Shown here: positions 10,653 to 25,600 of the stretch, one piece after another | How the letters are laid out: each line of letters begins with the position of its first letter | How positions within the stretch are numbered: position 1 is the stretch's first letter | Position numbers and translations under genes: made by a program | NCBI GenBank assembly: GCA_963920765.1 | Contig: OY987247.1 | Span: 9,024,471 to 9,088,470, forward strand | DNA: 64,000 nt | From: Ulota crispa | Taxonomy: Eukaryota > Streptophyta > Bryopsida > Orthotrichales > Orthotrichaceae | Reading direction: 5' to 3' | Notes under the pieces: model-generated | The model's input: the letters and a program-made list of their open reading frames with translations, nothing else | What the model was told of the DNA's origin: nothing | Databases searched by the model: none

Positions 10653-11963
10653 AGGTTGTTCCAATCTTGCATGTCATAAGTGGCTCTTACTCTTCAAAAG
10701 TGTTCCATAAATAGTCATTTAACCAATTATCACAGGAAATATACGATAAAGCTCACTAAACATAGGAGGATTATTGTTTTAAAGGGCCATGCTTTGACAC
10801 ACTAGGATGGAGTATCATGAGAATATTTTGAGGGACTTGGAGCACTTATCATTTAAGTTTTGAAGTGTGTTGAACCATGGTAGTGCAATATTGGAGATGC
10901 TTTGAAAGCATCATCAATCTAGCACACTAAAGGACTCCTTAAATATCTTTCTATCTTTTGGTTGGTGTAAAATTGGAACTTGTGATGATAACTATTGCTA
11001 GAAACATTTTCAAAAAAAATTTAAATAAATACAATAATGATGTTTGAACAAGGTCAACCTTTGTAAGAAAAATATTTGCATAGTGTCAAGGTCTCACTCT
11101 TTTTTTTATGTTTTGGGCATAGTTAAATGGAATATTTGTTTGTAGTCAGTGCTTGGTTATGATTGACGCCATTTTCTTGTTTGAGGCAATGGTCTTATCC
11201 AAGCATCATTGTATATAGAATTTGAATGTGTACAACCAAAATAGAGCACATTAAAAATAAGCTAAAAGACAAAAAGATAGCAAGTTATGCTTACAAAAGA
11301 GAATCCATGGTAAGGGTATTACAAACATGTGAAGATGTCAATAAAAATCCATTGTATTACAATGGTAATACATTATACATATTTTTGAAATTTTGTACAA
11401 GTGGTAACATTTTTGGGGAATTTTTTTAAAATAAAATGCTTCTTAAATTTTTGATCCAATTTCAAAAAATATCAATTTCAACTCTTCTGATCTAGAAAAA
11501 TAAATAAATTGAGATGTTCCATGCTTATAATGTTTCATGTCCAAAGTGATACTTTTCTTTAAAACTATACATAGTACATGTGCAATACTTTAGTAACAAT
11601 AATTCATACTGAAAAAAATGTTTATTTTCATATAGAACTTTACAACTCAACATAGTGCAAAACATATATTAAGTTTAGGCTCAAGAATTTTTGAGTTTCA
11701 ATATAAATTGCACATACAAAGATGCATGGTTTCCAATCAGATAAACGATAGACAGTATAAAAACAAAAACTGCCGTTTTGCATAGCTCTCAAACATTATA
11801 GTAGATCAAACTCAAAGAATTAGGAGTTCTAAAGTTTCTCATTCTCTTCGCAATTTCAAAGCATTCAAATTTAGAAAAATTATTAATTTGATCAATCAAA
11901 TGTTAAAAAAATAATAGATAATTTACTAAGCTTATTTTTAAGTTTTGAAGCTAAGTTAAATGT
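10653..11963. other. AT-rich intergenic stretch, no gene seen
   Basis: Long A/T-rich sequence with no splice-supported frame. A frame at 11226-11429 is rich in AT-favoured residues and looks like background. Confidence 0.4.
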
Positions 11964-11965
11964 TA

Positions 11966-12193
11966 AGGTCAGAAATTCTAATTTCAATCAAGCTCTAATT
12001 TTGATCAACTTTAGGAACATCTGACATTTTACAAGAAATATCTATGATTGTCATTAATGAGTTAGGTAAGCTTAGCATATTGCTAAGTCTACCTAACTCA
12101 TTAATGACAAGTCATAGATGTTTCTTGTAAAATGTCGGATGTTCTTAGAGCTGATCAAAATTAGAGCCTGATCAAAATTAGAACTTCTGACCT
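11966..12193. mobile_element. Hairpin MITE, TA-flanked
   Basis: The arms AGGTCAGAAATTCTAATTT (left) and its complement (right, ending CTGACCT) pair over about 100 bp with small bulges around a short loop near 12075. TA lies at 11964-11965 and 12194-12195. This fits a small Tc1/mariner-type fold-back, though TA duplications occur easily by chance in AT-rich DNA. RNA from it would form a long hairpin. Confidence 0.6.
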
Positions 12194-12195
12194 TA

Positions 12196-13472
12196 GAGTG
12201 AGCTATTAAAATTTGAAACCAAAAGATCCTCAATTAAATTATATTTTATCGACGCAGAGAAGTTGGAAAAAACAAATGTGAAGGGTATTAGATGTAATCA
12301 TGTGAATTATAAGTAGGTCTTGTGTTATGCATTCTCACTAAAAAACTTCCATATATGGCAAGTTTTGAGAAGTGTATAATGAAAACAAAAATTCAAGTGA
12401 TGCATTTGGAGCAATTGTTATAGTGAACAAAATTGTCAATGAATGTGCCAATGCAAATGAAGAATGAAGATTGAATGGCTTTGTGGGGTTCATTCTCAAT
12501 TCAACTTATCATTGAAAGGGCTCTAAGACTCTAATTTTTGTTGGAAGATCAAAAAACTAGGTTTTGAAAAATAGGCTTGAGATTTAGAGTGACCAACTAT
12601 GTCATTGAAGGTTACTTCTAGTTATTTTGAAAGGGAGGAGCTAGCTTTTGAGAATATTTCTTGTTCTTGGAATCCCTTTCATTGAGCATTGAGCTTCTTC
12701 CTTATCATCAAAAAAAAAAAACTTGCATGTAGTTATAATAGTGGCATCAAACTTTTTTATGGTTTTCTTTGAAGTTGTGCCATCTTTGTCACTTAATAGT
12801 TTTATATTCCAATAGTAATCATAGTCTTGATGCTTACTACTATGTCATAATACATGTCAAGATTGGAATCTACAAGAGAATTTTGAACTATTAAGCCACA
12901 GTTGTCACATTTGAAAAAAACAAACAAAAAAGAGTTGGACACTTGTATTGTGATTACATGTAAATTTTTCTTAATGATGGCAAGGGGTGAAGAACAACAA
13001 GAAGGTATTTTTAAAGTCAAGAAAAAAAACTCAAAGTCCAAACCCTGTCTTTTGGTTTTCAAAAGAAACTTAGTTGATGAAACTTTCAATAACATGGTTG
13101 GTAACCTAAATTAGCTTTTCAAAGGTCAAATTGTCAATCTCTAACCTTGGCACCCCTAAAGTGCACCAATGCTAAGGTAACTTTGTCCATCAAAACGTAA
13201 ACCCAATTGGCTCTAAACTTTGATCAAACTATGTGAATTAAATTATATACACCAAGGTAGCATTTGGAAACAATTTAATGTCTCCAACAAATTTCCTACA
13301 TTTCTTGTTTACATCTAATTGTCCATACATGCATTCAATATTTTTCCACAATTATTTGTTATACACCATGATTAAATTTTTTATAGAATTTGGTCAATTT
13401 TTTAATTGATGGTTCCGAATTTCAATTGGTATATTTACCTTTTTAGTTGATTGATTTTGTATTGATACCCAG
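12196..13472. other. AT-rich intergenic stretch, no gene seen
   Basis: There is no gene with splice or domain support. Overlapping frames near 12802-13114 lie opposite one another on the two strands and are low-complexity. Confidence 0.4.
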
Positions 13473-13475
13473 TTA

Positions 13476-13945
13476 GAGCATCCACATTGTTACACACTCA
13501 TCAAGCCCATGAGAGCACTTGGTGCAATTGCTTAGTTTTGGAGCTCCTCACTACACACCAACGCATTTTTTTCTAGCAAATGAGAGCTAGAGTGGCAAAA
13601 AATTGACAAAATCACACCAATCCATGTCGATCCCTCCATTTATTATCAAATGTCCTCTCGACAGTTGGAATTTGGCGAATGAAACAAAATGCCTTGCTAC
13701 ACACGTACCAATGCTTGTATGCAAGACAAAGCTTCCCCAATTGCAATTGGAAAACACCAATGTTGAGTGTTGAGTAAGCAACAAGCACACCCAATCAAAG
13801 TTGGTTGGTTGGTCGACAAGAGAGGCTCCTCCTTGATACACGCCCAATTCCTCCTAGAAAACAACGATGGGACATTTGAGATTAAGCGAGCCCACAGGCA
13901 CTTGCTTACGGCAACTCCAGGTTGCATGCAAGTGTGCGGATGCTC
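13476..13945. mobile_element. PIF/Harbinger-like (Tourist-type) MITE with TTA duplication
   Basis: The left end is GAGCATCCACATTG; the right end in inverse complement is GAGCATCCGCACACTTG. TTA lies at 13473-13475 and 13946-13948. A 3-bp TTA duplication fits PIF/Harbinger insertion, but the inverted repeat is short, so the class is tentative. The 470-bp interior has higher GC than its surroundings and no recognisable protein. Confidence 0.55.
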
Positions 13946-13948
13946 TTA

Positions 13949-15197
13949 CAATTTAACATTGCACCGCTATCTATCACAGGTGGGTTCCGATACTTGACAA
14001 TTTCAACAAAGTTCGATGTGCTACGTAATATTAAGGAGACAAGTACTGGGAAGGATATTGGCTAGGCAATATTCTTCTGTACTTACCGTTGACGATTGCT
14101 TACCAGAGATGAAACCTTAAATTTTTTTCGAATTTTACTATGAAATGAGTAGCCCAAATTTTAAAGGCAGAGATCTCCTTCGTATGGCCATCGGTAACAA
14201 CTTTATACAGTACAGCATTTTGATATGGACGATGGAATGTGCTAACCATGCGTTCTCTGTAGAAAAAAGCTCCTAACAGATGAAATATACTGAGGTTCTA
14301 AAGGTAGAAAAGATGAACTATTTCATAGTGAACACTCAAAATATACATCTGGTTGTGGAATTTTCTTATGTCGAGCAGAGAACACGTGTGGATGAGGATA
14401 GAAGCCCGTTAATTCCCCAGAGGTAGTGTTATTAAAGGTTGAATGTGTCGGAGTTTGTGCCTGTAGCATTTTACAGGTTCGGTGTTCAGCAAGTTAAAGT
14501 TCAGCTACTCCTCATATGTATCGACAATTCTATATCAGAAAAAAGGGCAAATGAAAACCACCCTCTACAGACAATATGAAATTAAAAACTTCAGGATACG
14601 TAGATTATGCAACAAGTAAAAACACTGGCAAGAAAGTCCACGATAACAGAATACCGTTCACGTGTAAAGTTTACCATGCTAATATAGTCAAAGAGAGTTC
14701 CAAAACAGTCGTTCACCACAACATCCCACTCATCCACAAGGAGCCCCTTGTTGGAGTCCTCAGAAGCGATGTAAAACTATCAGTTTAGCATTAATAATTT
14801 ATAGTCTAACCAGATCTGGAAAAGAAACTCTGCGGGCGAACGCTACAGAATGAACGACAGAAAAAATCATCAAGTATCCATCAGGTTCAGAGTGTAAAAA
14901 ACTCACTCCGAATTCTCAGAATGCGGTGAAAAGAAGCATATATGGATTAGCTGGAATTTTGCGTTGGCAAACACGGAATCGTGGAAATACATAAACAGAA
15001 CTTGTACATACTATCGAAAAAACGTTAGAAGAACATGTCTCGAAACCCTAATCCTTCAGTAAGCCGTCGCACACAAAAGCTAAACAAGGTTCACAAGACA
15101 ATCAAAACAACACAACGCAGAAATCCAGACTCGATAAAATTTGCATAAGATGGTGGTGTTTAATAACACCGGGAAAATATAAGGACGTCCAAGCACC
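13949..15197. other. Intergenic DNA downstream of histone H4
   Basis: The part nearest 15197 is the 3' flank of the H4 gene (minus strand). The remainder has mixed composition without a supported gene; small frames near 14576-14788 have no recognisable features. Confidence 0.4.
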
Positions 15198-15790
<593 letters not shown>

Positions 15791-15799
15791 AGCGTCACC

Positions 15800-18700
15800 G
15801 AAGTAAATAATTAGTAATTTCTAAAAACAAAGAATTCATCACTTTGGATGTTTAGTAAAAAAAAATGAAAATTTTAATAATTCCAAGTATTTTATTAAAT
15901 AGTTACAGGCAAAGTTAATGTTTGGTTGTGATGTCTCAAAACTTTGGATTTTTCAAAGACATCTTTGTCGTGTTTTTGGAAATCTGAAATTTTTGAAAAG
16001 GGTTAGATTTTACTTTGTCAGGACCAAGACTTTAGTTATTCATATCAAATCAATTCAAGCATGTCGCTTGCAAATAAAATCATATTGTTTTTTGTTTGTT
16101 TTGGTAGTATGGATTTATATCTTTCTTTTTGACATCTGTAGAGTATGTATCTCCAACACTTTATTGGCAGACATTTGAATGCTGAGACAATAAAAAGAGG
16201 CTATATCCGAAATCCAAAAATGCTCAGTTTAAAATTTTCAAAAAAAAAACCTTCGATGGTGACATAATCAAGTACATTGAAGATTGTTAAAGTTTATCTT
16301 ATTACCATTTAACCCAAAAGTTCTTTGTTAGTGAAGATTAAGGTGCATTCGCACTGGGCCTTACACCAAGAGAAAGAGCAGTATTAGATTAAATAGAAGG
16401 TGATGAGTTCACACTCATTTGTAGATTTAGTGCCAAATCTACATGGAGGGAATTTGGACGGCGGTGTATGCTTCAAACATGGCATATCGTACCTTACTAG
16501 CAGGTTTGGCACTTGCCTGCCGAATAATTAATTAAAGTGTGAAAACAAGACTAGGCAATTCAAAAAAAAGTTTAAAGAAATTAGTTACTTTCAAAGGAAA
16601 AAAAAACAATATTTTGGCATTTATTCAAGTCAAATATTACAAATAAGGTAGTTAGTTACTGTATCTAATTGATATGATCAACAATTTGAGATGATCTTCA
16701 TTCTAGTATTCATTATTAAGAAGGCATTCATGAAAAAATGGTAGTTGCTCATTTCTCATGTTGCCTTAATGCTTATTGTATTTATAAGCTAACTTTTGCT
16801 TGTGTTTTTGTATGAAATCTCTTTTTTTATGTGAGGATGTGTCTCAATAAAATGAAAATTATCAAGCAAATAATTCTACAATGAACATATAGAGAAGAGA
16901 AGTTGACAAAAATGAGTTGGAAGCATGTGTGTTGCTTGATTTTGCAACTTTGAGCTCAAATTTGATATTGTGATCTATGTGTAAGTCAATGTAATTACAA
17001 AACTTATTTGGTAGTGTTTTTATTCTTATTTCAGCACCATTTTGTATTATTTTTTTTCAGCACTATTTAAAAGTCATTTTCCAAATTTAAGGCAATCAAT
17101 ATCCATAATTATGAAAAAAATTAAGCAAACCTTTCAAGAATTAATTTTTGCTAAAGCTGCTAGTAAGGTACGGTATGCACTTTGGGAATATCAAGGAACT
17201 TTGAGCTTTTACGTGAATGCAAAATCTTATAGAAATGATCATTTCTGACTTGTTTCTGCAGTCTTTTGTAATGGCCTTAATTGGCAAGAGCTACCAAAGA
17301 GCGGTGTCTTTTCAATAATAATTCCTTCTTGAGTTGACAACTACATAAAACCATTGGTGTCTAGACTTGCGGCCTCCTCTCTTGAAGTAGACGTCGATGA
17401 TGTTGCCGCTTCATTCTGCACTATCAAGTCAAGTCTCCTTTGCTCTTTCTAATCGTTTGTTGTTTTTGCATTGTACAAATGTTGTGTTAAACATAGTTGC
17501 ATTGGTTGAGAGTGTTGATGTTCATATACTTCAATGCTCAATTTTTATTTAGCACGGTAGGAATTTTATTTGTTTGTTACACAATGATTGTCAAAGATGG
17601 AGAACCACATGCATGCATTTTTTTTAGCGCTCATGCTCGCCCTTTTGCAATGCCAATTGACGATATGTTAGTAACTTCTGTGTTCTTAAGCACTAAGATT
17701 TCGTATTGATTCTTGTTTCTGTTGTGCATTCTAAAATCCAATAGATACAGTGCACCATCAAAACATAGACCTACACAATCAAACATTCAAAAGGCAAGAA
17801 ATCAAAACCTCCTCAAGCGCGGAAACCTGCATGCAACTAAAATTGATGAATTAATTGCCAAACAACAAGACTCTCTGCAAAGTCGCACTCATAAAAAAGG
17901 ATAGACAAAGACAAAACTTGTGTCCCAAAGGCACATACATTAGGTCACCGATCAGCAACCTCATACACAAAATTTGAAATACAATTCCCACAAACAAAAA
18001 TCAATCATTCACTTTGCCTCTGCACTCCACAACCATGCTTTTATGCACGTTCGGCACCCTTATGCCAATTGCTGGCAGCACAACTTCATCTCAAACAACA
18101 TGCGCCATCACAACAACACGCTATACAATCTACCAACAAATTCATGCGATTTCATAGAGCAGCACATTAGTAGAAGCGGAAATTGAAATAGTCCAGCCTT
18201 GCAAAAAAGAGAAGCACCCAAGGGAAACCAAGAAATCCCAGCAATTGGACTAGCAAGAAACTTATGTGTGAACACTATGACGTCAGATCAAAGATATTGT
18301 GATAATTACATGTTGTGAGGAGATTTATAAAATCCTATGTAAACACGTCTTTCTAGCTTGTTACCCCTCAACAAAATGCCTAACCTTGTGTCTCCATGCG
18401 GTGTGAAATGGTCTATTCTAAAACCTATTTCAGTTATTATGTATTTCCAACGCTCTTTCCCTAAGACCCTCTGTGAACTTAGCTTTAGTATATTCAATCT
18501 ACAATGAATCTAGAATGAACTTTCAATTTTTTTATTGCTATTCATGATTAAATAATGAGTAATAGAAATGATTTCAATTGTGTGATGTGATCTATAAGGC
18601 ATAGGCTATATTTAAGACAATTGTTTTAAAGGCATCATTGCAGTATTTCTAAATTTCAAATTGCAATAAAAATTGTCAATTACAAATAAAACTACTTAGT

Positions 18701-19356
18701 TATTCTCTAACATATCAAGATACATTAGAGTTTTATCTAGTTCAATGTTGGTATCAATCTATTATGCATATGAATTTTATAAGTCCTTGGATACCTTCAA
18801 ATTAATTGTGCTCTTGTACAATTGGTTTTTAAGAAAGCATTTGAAACCTTCAGATTTATTGCCATATAAATAACCAAACAAATGCTATTTTGCGATCCTC
18901 AAATTTATTGTACCAAATGGCATTTTTTGAATTCCAATGTTGTTGTACTGTACGCAGTACCACTAGACTCTCATTTTCAAATTTTCACTCCATTTGAATA
19001 GCTGTTAGATTTTTACAAGCTTTCAATTAACATTAATCATGTTACGTTCAAAGTATTATTTAACTCCATACATCTAAACCATTTGTGACTTGCTAATGAT
19101 TTTAGTTAACTACGATTTTTCCCAATAAAGCTCAGTTTACCAATTCTAAATTTTTAAAAAGGTTTAAAATGAAAAAAATTGGAGTTTTGTTTTAAGTAGG
19201 GACTACATTAGTTTGAAATTGTAGTAAAATATGAAAAAACCATTAAAAATTAGTATAATTTTTTTCATAATATCAAAAAAACCTTCATGTTTGTGAAAAT
19301 ATTGAAAATGCCTTTAAATTTGCACATCGTATTGATACTTGAATCGATTCAGCCAT
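15800..19356. other. AT-rich intergenic stretch, no gene or TE boundary seen
   Basis: About 3.5 kb with no splice-supported coding sequence and no clear inverted repeats. A somewhat GC-richer patch near 17340-17450 could be a decayed gene or TE fragment but has no readable frame. Confidence 0.4.
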
Positions 19357-19364
19357 TTTCTTTT

Positions 19365-19771
19365 GGAAATTGATATGGGCACACCAGGGTGTTGACATAT
19401 GCACACTCAGGGTAAACTTTGGACTCCTACCATCAAAAAGCTGAATTTGAGAATTTCAAATTCAGATTTGGACTTAAAGACCTTGATTTGGTCTAAAATC
19501 ATAAAAAAAGATTGGAGTTGAACAACACTCATTGAAAAAGCTTAGCTAGGGAAAAAGGTATTATTTTTACTTTTTTTTGAAAAAAAAGATACGCTTTTTC
19601 ATGGGTGCTGTTCAATTGCAACTTTTATTTATGGTTCTACACAAATTCAAGGTCTCTAAGTCCAAATTTGAATTCAAAATTCTCAAATTCATCTTTATGA
19701 TGGTAGAAATCTAAAATTTACCCCTGGAGGTATGCATATATCAACCCCCTAGTGTGCCCATATCAATGCCC
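19365..19771. mobile_element. hAT-like fold-back MITE, copy 2 (8-bp TSD)
   Basis: The ends GGAAATTGATATGGGCACACC and its inverse complement are flanked by exact duplications TTTCTTTT at 19357-19364 and 19772-19779. It is 407 bp, nearly the same length as the copy at 10239-10644. The arms, loop and internal palindrome are homologous, but the two copies have diverged visibly. Confidence 0.85.
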
Positions 19772-19779
19772 TTTCTTTT

Positions 19780-20490
19780 TTGTATTTTACTACATGGGTT
19801 CTTTATATGTCAAATTCTTAGGTCCATATCCGTTGCCTCAATCAACTTGTGCAACACCTTTTTTTGTTTAGTAGTTTGAGCAAAATCATTTTTTGGACAC
19901 CAATAGTAGTATGATTGCTATAGGTTGAGTGCAGATTTGACAGTCAACTGCCAAATTGATTATTTTGTGAGAAAATTTTGATTTGGCATCAAGTTTAGTA
20001 ATTAATTGAGGATTAGGCATTTTCAAAAAAAAATTACTATTTGGCAATCAACTATTTTTTTAATAGAATCAAGCCTTCTTCAAAGTGTCTTTGACTTTCC
20101 AAAATTAGGCCTTGATATATAGAGTTTGCAGTAGATTGAGCCCTCATATAATTAGCCTTGACTTTTCAGAGTTAGCTAGGCTTTAATGACTTCTACAATA
20201 TTAGGCAATTCAATTTTTTGTTTTATTTGACATTGGACATTTTTGGAGAATAATTTATAGACTAATTTGGTTGAATTTTGGGAAATTGTTTTATGCCAAA
20301 TTTGCTCTCAACCTATAGTACTAGTAGACAATTCAATAGCACCTTCAATTTGTTGTATGCCCATATATTAATGGATGGAGTGGAACAAATAAAAGTCTAA
20401 TATGTTGCACACTGAGCAACAATAACTTGAAAAACTAGCACCCCAAACTACAATCAAATAAGAGTGAAGCAACATTTTGAAAATTGCAAA
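19780..20490. other. AT-rich intergenic stretch, no gene seen
   Basis: No supported feature. Confidence 0.4.
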
Positions 20491-21412
20491 CCCCTAAAGG
20501 ACCAAGCCATTTTTTTTGCGAAAAACACAGAAAACTGCCACTTTTGGAGAAGCAAGTACAATGGTAAGAAAAAAAGTTTTTTACAAGAATTCAATTGTAA
20601 GATCTTATAGTAGACTACAAGAGGTACACGTGGTAAACAAATTAGCTCAATCTACACAAAAATGAGTGAGATATTTACATTTGAATTGCAAAAAAAAAAG
20701 TTTTTTTTGCTGCTACCCATAATTTTCAAAAGGCTTTCACCACTCTTAGATCAAAAAAATTACTCTACACAAAGTTGAGGTTTATTTTTCCCATGCAGGA
20801 GACCAAGTTAGGTATGTGTGGGAGAATTTTCAAATCAATTGGAACTATACAACACATGGGAAAAAATAGTAAGTAAAAAGAAGTAGAGAATGAGTCAAAA
20901 CACTAAATTGTTGAGAATTTAATTATTAAAATGAAAAATGCAAATCCCAAAGGTTATAATGTTGTGATAAATAATATGCATCCTTTGGTTTTGTTTTTTC
21001 CAAAATAATGAAAATTAAGTAAAATAAAGGACTTCAAAGTTTATTTTAGAGTAGAGAATCTAAAACTACCTGTAAACAAAAACTCCTCATAATTTTCATC
21101 TCATTTATCAAAATTGAATGATTCAAAGCTCCCCGCTTCTATATAAGTCTAAAGAACCTATTTCAAGTTTTTATTTGAAACAAATGAAATTTTGAAAGAA
21201 GTTTTTGGCTGCCTAGGGAGCAGCATTTTCCAGATTTTCATGCATAACTTCTTCAATAAATGTTGGAATGAAGAAAAAATTACATTCCCACGTATATCTT
21301 TGAATTCCTCACCTTCAATAAAAGTTTCAGAAAATCATGAAAAGTAGTTTAGCCATAAGTACGTGCCCAAAATCCCAAATGTCCCCCCAAACTGACAATG
21401 GTCCTTTATGGG
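20491..21412. mobile_element. CCCCTAAAGG-superfamily MITE, long subfamily B, decayed TSD
   Basis: The left end CCCCTAAAGGACCAAGCC and the right end (inverse complement CCCATAAAGGACCATTG) match the long subfamily at 49526-50472 and 51563-52493 throughout the interior. The flanks read CAAA and ATAA, so the TTAA duplication appears mutated. Non-coding. Confidence 0.65.
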
Positions 21413-22517
21413 ATAAGGAAAGCCCAATCATTGTTGTCATTCTTGACTACAAAAATTGATAATGTTTGATGTTTACTCTAAAATACATTTGCAAATAATG
21501 ACCAATGGCTATAAAACTTGCTTAAAAACTTGATATTGGAGCACTAGTGCTTAAGATTTTTGCTCAAGCCACTCTAATATTCTTGCTCTTGTATTCATTA
21601 GTCCATTTGGCATAAAGACAATGTCACTACACCTTACATAAATTATAGTCCATTTCAACACAAATCTCACATTAGTTTGGCATAGCCTTTGTAGCAAACT
21701 GATTAATGAACACAAGAGCCTTGCATGTCCATAATGACACAAAATGATACTTGATTATAAATTGATAGCATATAATTTTTGTCATTATAGTAAAGAGGAT
21801 TTTATAAACCTCAAAATTTCCAAATTGAAAGTCTCAGCAACAATTGGCACTAGAAACCCAATACTCATTAATTTGAAAAAAAATCCAATTATGGAATTCT
21901 TGGATTTTACGTCTTTGAAAAAGTATTTAGTCAATATTTTAAAGGATATAAATTCAAAAATCTCAAATTCGGGTACTTCCCCACATTAATGAATATTTTG
22001 TTTGGACGTTCTTATTGATGTTCAACAAAGTGCAATTTTGCTCAAAAATACAAGGAAAGATGTGGATCCAAATTGCAGCATCTTGTAATATAGCCTCGAA
22101 TATAGCACCAAAGTGCAAAATCCTTTTCTCAAAAATCATCAACTATTGATGAACATGCAGTTCTCTCACGTGGCTGACCATGGTGAGAATTTTGAGCTTT
22201 ATCTTTTTTTTTTTTTTAGCAAAGTGGAGTACATAGAATGTATATTTTTTTTAGTAGAAAAAACATGTGCAATCCCTTCAATAAGAATATTTTGACAGTT
22301 ATATAGGAATGTATACTACCACTAATATTGCCAATTGTAGCTTCTACCAAAATCACATCCAATTTGCTACTCTGCATTATTTTTAACTATTACAATGTTC
22401 AACGCCAAGCTAAAAGGCATGGAAGATTGCTAGGCAAAACTCATATTTTATCTATATCCATAACAAACATAGGACAAATTTACCTTTCAAAATTTATTTT
22501 GATTTCCTTACATGTTT
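21413..22517. other. AT-rich intergenic stretch, no gene seen
   Basis: Overlapping short frames only (for example 21744-21989), without domain or splice support. Confidence 0.35.
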
Positions 22518-22663
22518 GTAAATTAGGTTTGCTTTTATACAAAACCCAAGAAACAATAATGTATACGTTCTTTAAGGGGAATGATGAATTAAGTCTATTT
22601 CCTTGTGACTAAAATCACTTTCAAAGATATTTTTGTTTAAAAGATTTAAATAAAAGGACAACA

Positions 22664-25600
22664 TGTAGAGTGCCTAGTTGTGTTTTAAAGTAAAAATTTA
22701 ACGAATAGGTGTTCTTTTCCTACTTTTCAGCAGTTTAAGTGCAAATGGGAAGTCAAAAGGTCACAAATAGGCTACAAAGATTGATAAAGCTACAAATAGG
22801 TCAAGAGTCAGCAGGTTTCATGAAAGGACAAGTAAAGAACCAAATGGGTGGGAGAAAGGTTACAAATAGGAGAAGGAAGCAAGTAAAAAGGGCCTATTGC
22901 TTGGAGCGTAGAGTCCAGCCAAGTTGGTTGTTTTGTTGTGTGCAATTTGTTTTGCTTTTAATACATACTACTTGTATGAATTGTAGTGTTTGTGTGCAAG
23001 TGTTGATGTATGCAATTGTGTGAGATTGAATGAGTAAAATCCGAGTGGGATTAAGTGTTCATGTACATTTATGAATCAATTTGGAATGATCTCAATCATA
23101 AGAATTGTTTGAGATTGAAGTTGTAATGCAACTTGGAGTTGATTAGAGTTGTTTCAATGTGTGAGAAAGTTCAATTCTAAGTTGGAAAGTTGAGATCAAA
23201 GAAGTGTTTGGCTATTTTTAGTAGGTGTGAGAGTTATCAATTGAACTTGTATGATTGTAAGGAATGGACCGAGTTGGTTGAAAGCTGATTGTATGAATTT
23301 GCTTTTAAGTCCTATTTGGATCTAATTTGCCTAGTGGGAAGGAACCTTGAGAGATGCTTGTTTGATTATTTTTGAATGTTGTTATGGTATGATCAGATAT
23401 GAATGGGAAGTGTGTGTGGATTTACTAATAGGATTTCAGAGTGATCGAATATTTCAAATGAGTTGAATTTGTGAACTTAAAGGCTAATTATATTTTCCTT
23501 GGTTCAGTCGAATGAATACAAATTGAGTGAATAGGTTGAGCTTAAATAGTCTGCCAAAAGAGAGCATCACTAAAGAGAGCATGAGCCTAGAAGTGGTTGA
23601 GAGATTCAATTGAGTTGGAGAGCGTAAGCACTAAGGAAAGAATAATCAGCCAAATTCGAAGTGATTGAGGAAATTCCGAGTTGGAATAAGAAGATCTAGA
23701 GAAGTGAAATCCAATTTGGAGGGCCAAAGCCCAATTCTCACTTGACAATAAGAAATAGCGCTCTGAAATCTTAAAAGTAATCATTGTAGCACAAAAATAG
23801 GGTTTTGAGAACTTTAAGGAGGAGATAGCGATTTACAAAAAGTGGAAAGCGGTTTAAAGCTGTTTTGTTCTCAATTCACACTTTTATGAAAATTACAAGT
23901 TCCCATGGGACGTGCCAGCAAGGCAAAGACAGTGATTGAAAGGAGAGTGTTCCCATATCACATCATCATTTACTAAAACAGCTTTTCCAGCGACTGACTT
24001 GTCTTGCGCAAACTTCATCGTCATTGTCTTCTTCTATCTCCTCTCTTCTTCTTCGTCTGCTCTCCTCCTTCACATATGCATTTTGTGTTACCATCGTTGC
24101 GTTTTTTTCAAGTCTCATCATCGAGAGGAAGGATGAGTTGTTGTTACTCATCAGTGCACAACAAATTTCTTCAAGCAATTGCGCTGCAGTGATGATTGTG
24201 CAATTCATTGCCTCTGGAGTTATGAGAATTGCAGCAACACAGATATGAAAGCACACGGCATTGCTACATCAATGAAAAATTCCTAGGAAAGAGCACACGT
24301 CTGTGACCCTATGCAATTCCTAGATATACGCTCCAGAAAACAAGTCTCAAAAATCAATGCAAAAACAAGTCTAAAAATTCACTGCAAAAAACGCACCTCA
24401 GGAGCTCTCCTCCGTGCATTTGGTAATGAATTCAGTGTGCACGAGAGTACCATCTTCCTTGTTGTACAATTGTTTCTCAGCCGCCTCAACTTGGCGCCAA
24501 GTTGAGTGGGAGCCACGCACCGAAAGTTCAAGTGGTCTTTTCTTACCGGTTTTTGCTAATCAATTATCTCAAGGGGCAATACAAAACATCGGTCTTACAT
24601 CCCTGATAAACCCTCAAATGTTCAATTCCTCCTAGAACTAAAGTTACTAAAATCTTGCATGTCAACTTGGGATCTTAGGAAACTTATCCTTCAATTTCTG
24701 TAACTACTACTCTTTCAACCCTGCCGTTGAGCCTGCCAACAAGGCTCGAGGTCTAAAACCCATGACTAGTGGGAACACACTCGCTAAACATCGCTTATAA
24801 CAGCGGTGTTTGGAAACCGGTAAGTTGAAGTGAGAACCGACCTTAAGTCAAGAGAGAATAAAGCAATCTCATTTGAGAGGGACTTAGAATAATCAACCTA
24901 TTAGGGGAGTGAAAGCAAGAGAGAGAAAAGAATATTCCAAATTGGATAAAGGAGCCTTGAGAGAAAATTATGAACCTGATATTGAGCGACTAGGAGTATA
25001 AAAACCAACTTGGAAAGACGTGAGTAAGTCCGTGAGAGAAAAACCTCAGCCTACTTGGGAATTAAAGAGATCAAAGAGAGTTAAAAAGTCAAGTTGGAAG
25101 GTTGAAAGAAAAGAATAAAAGAACCGACTTGGAGAGCAATGAAGAATATTCACCCAAGTTGAAAAGAGAGAGCTTTTGAGAGGAAAGAATTACTTCAGCT
25201 AAGTAGGAAAGCTTAGTGTGAGAGAATGAAAGTGATATTCCAAATTGGATTGGTGAGAAACTGAGGGAGCAAAAGGAATTTTGAGAGTGATCGAGAGAAT
25301 ATTTTGAGTGGGAAACTAATAGAAAAAAAAAGAATGAAATACCTACTTGGAGAGTAATTGCCTGAGTGATTGTGAGGTATAAAAATCCCAAATTGGAGTA
25401 AAAAGATATGGACCTGTGAAGCTGCCAAGCTTGAATAGTAAAGATCACCACCAATCGGAAAAGACAAAGAAAAGACTAGGAGTTGGAGAAAGAAAGCTTC
25501 AAGATGTTGGAGGTTAAAGAAAAAAAAAGAAAAGCCAGATTTGAACATTCTAACTCTACTTGGGCAACTAATTAAGAGTGAAACATCCTAATGTTAATTA

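Noticed and set aside
13140..13170. CACCCCTAAAGTGCACC as another TTAA-superfamily end
   Set aside because: There is no TTAA beside it and no partner end within 1.5 kb; the match is short enough to be chance.
25089..25548. Two overlapping minus-strand frames of 110-120 residues rich in Phe, Leu and Ser
   Set aside because: They arise from the purine-rich repeat array on the plus strand. Composition is low-complexity and no domain or splice site supports them.
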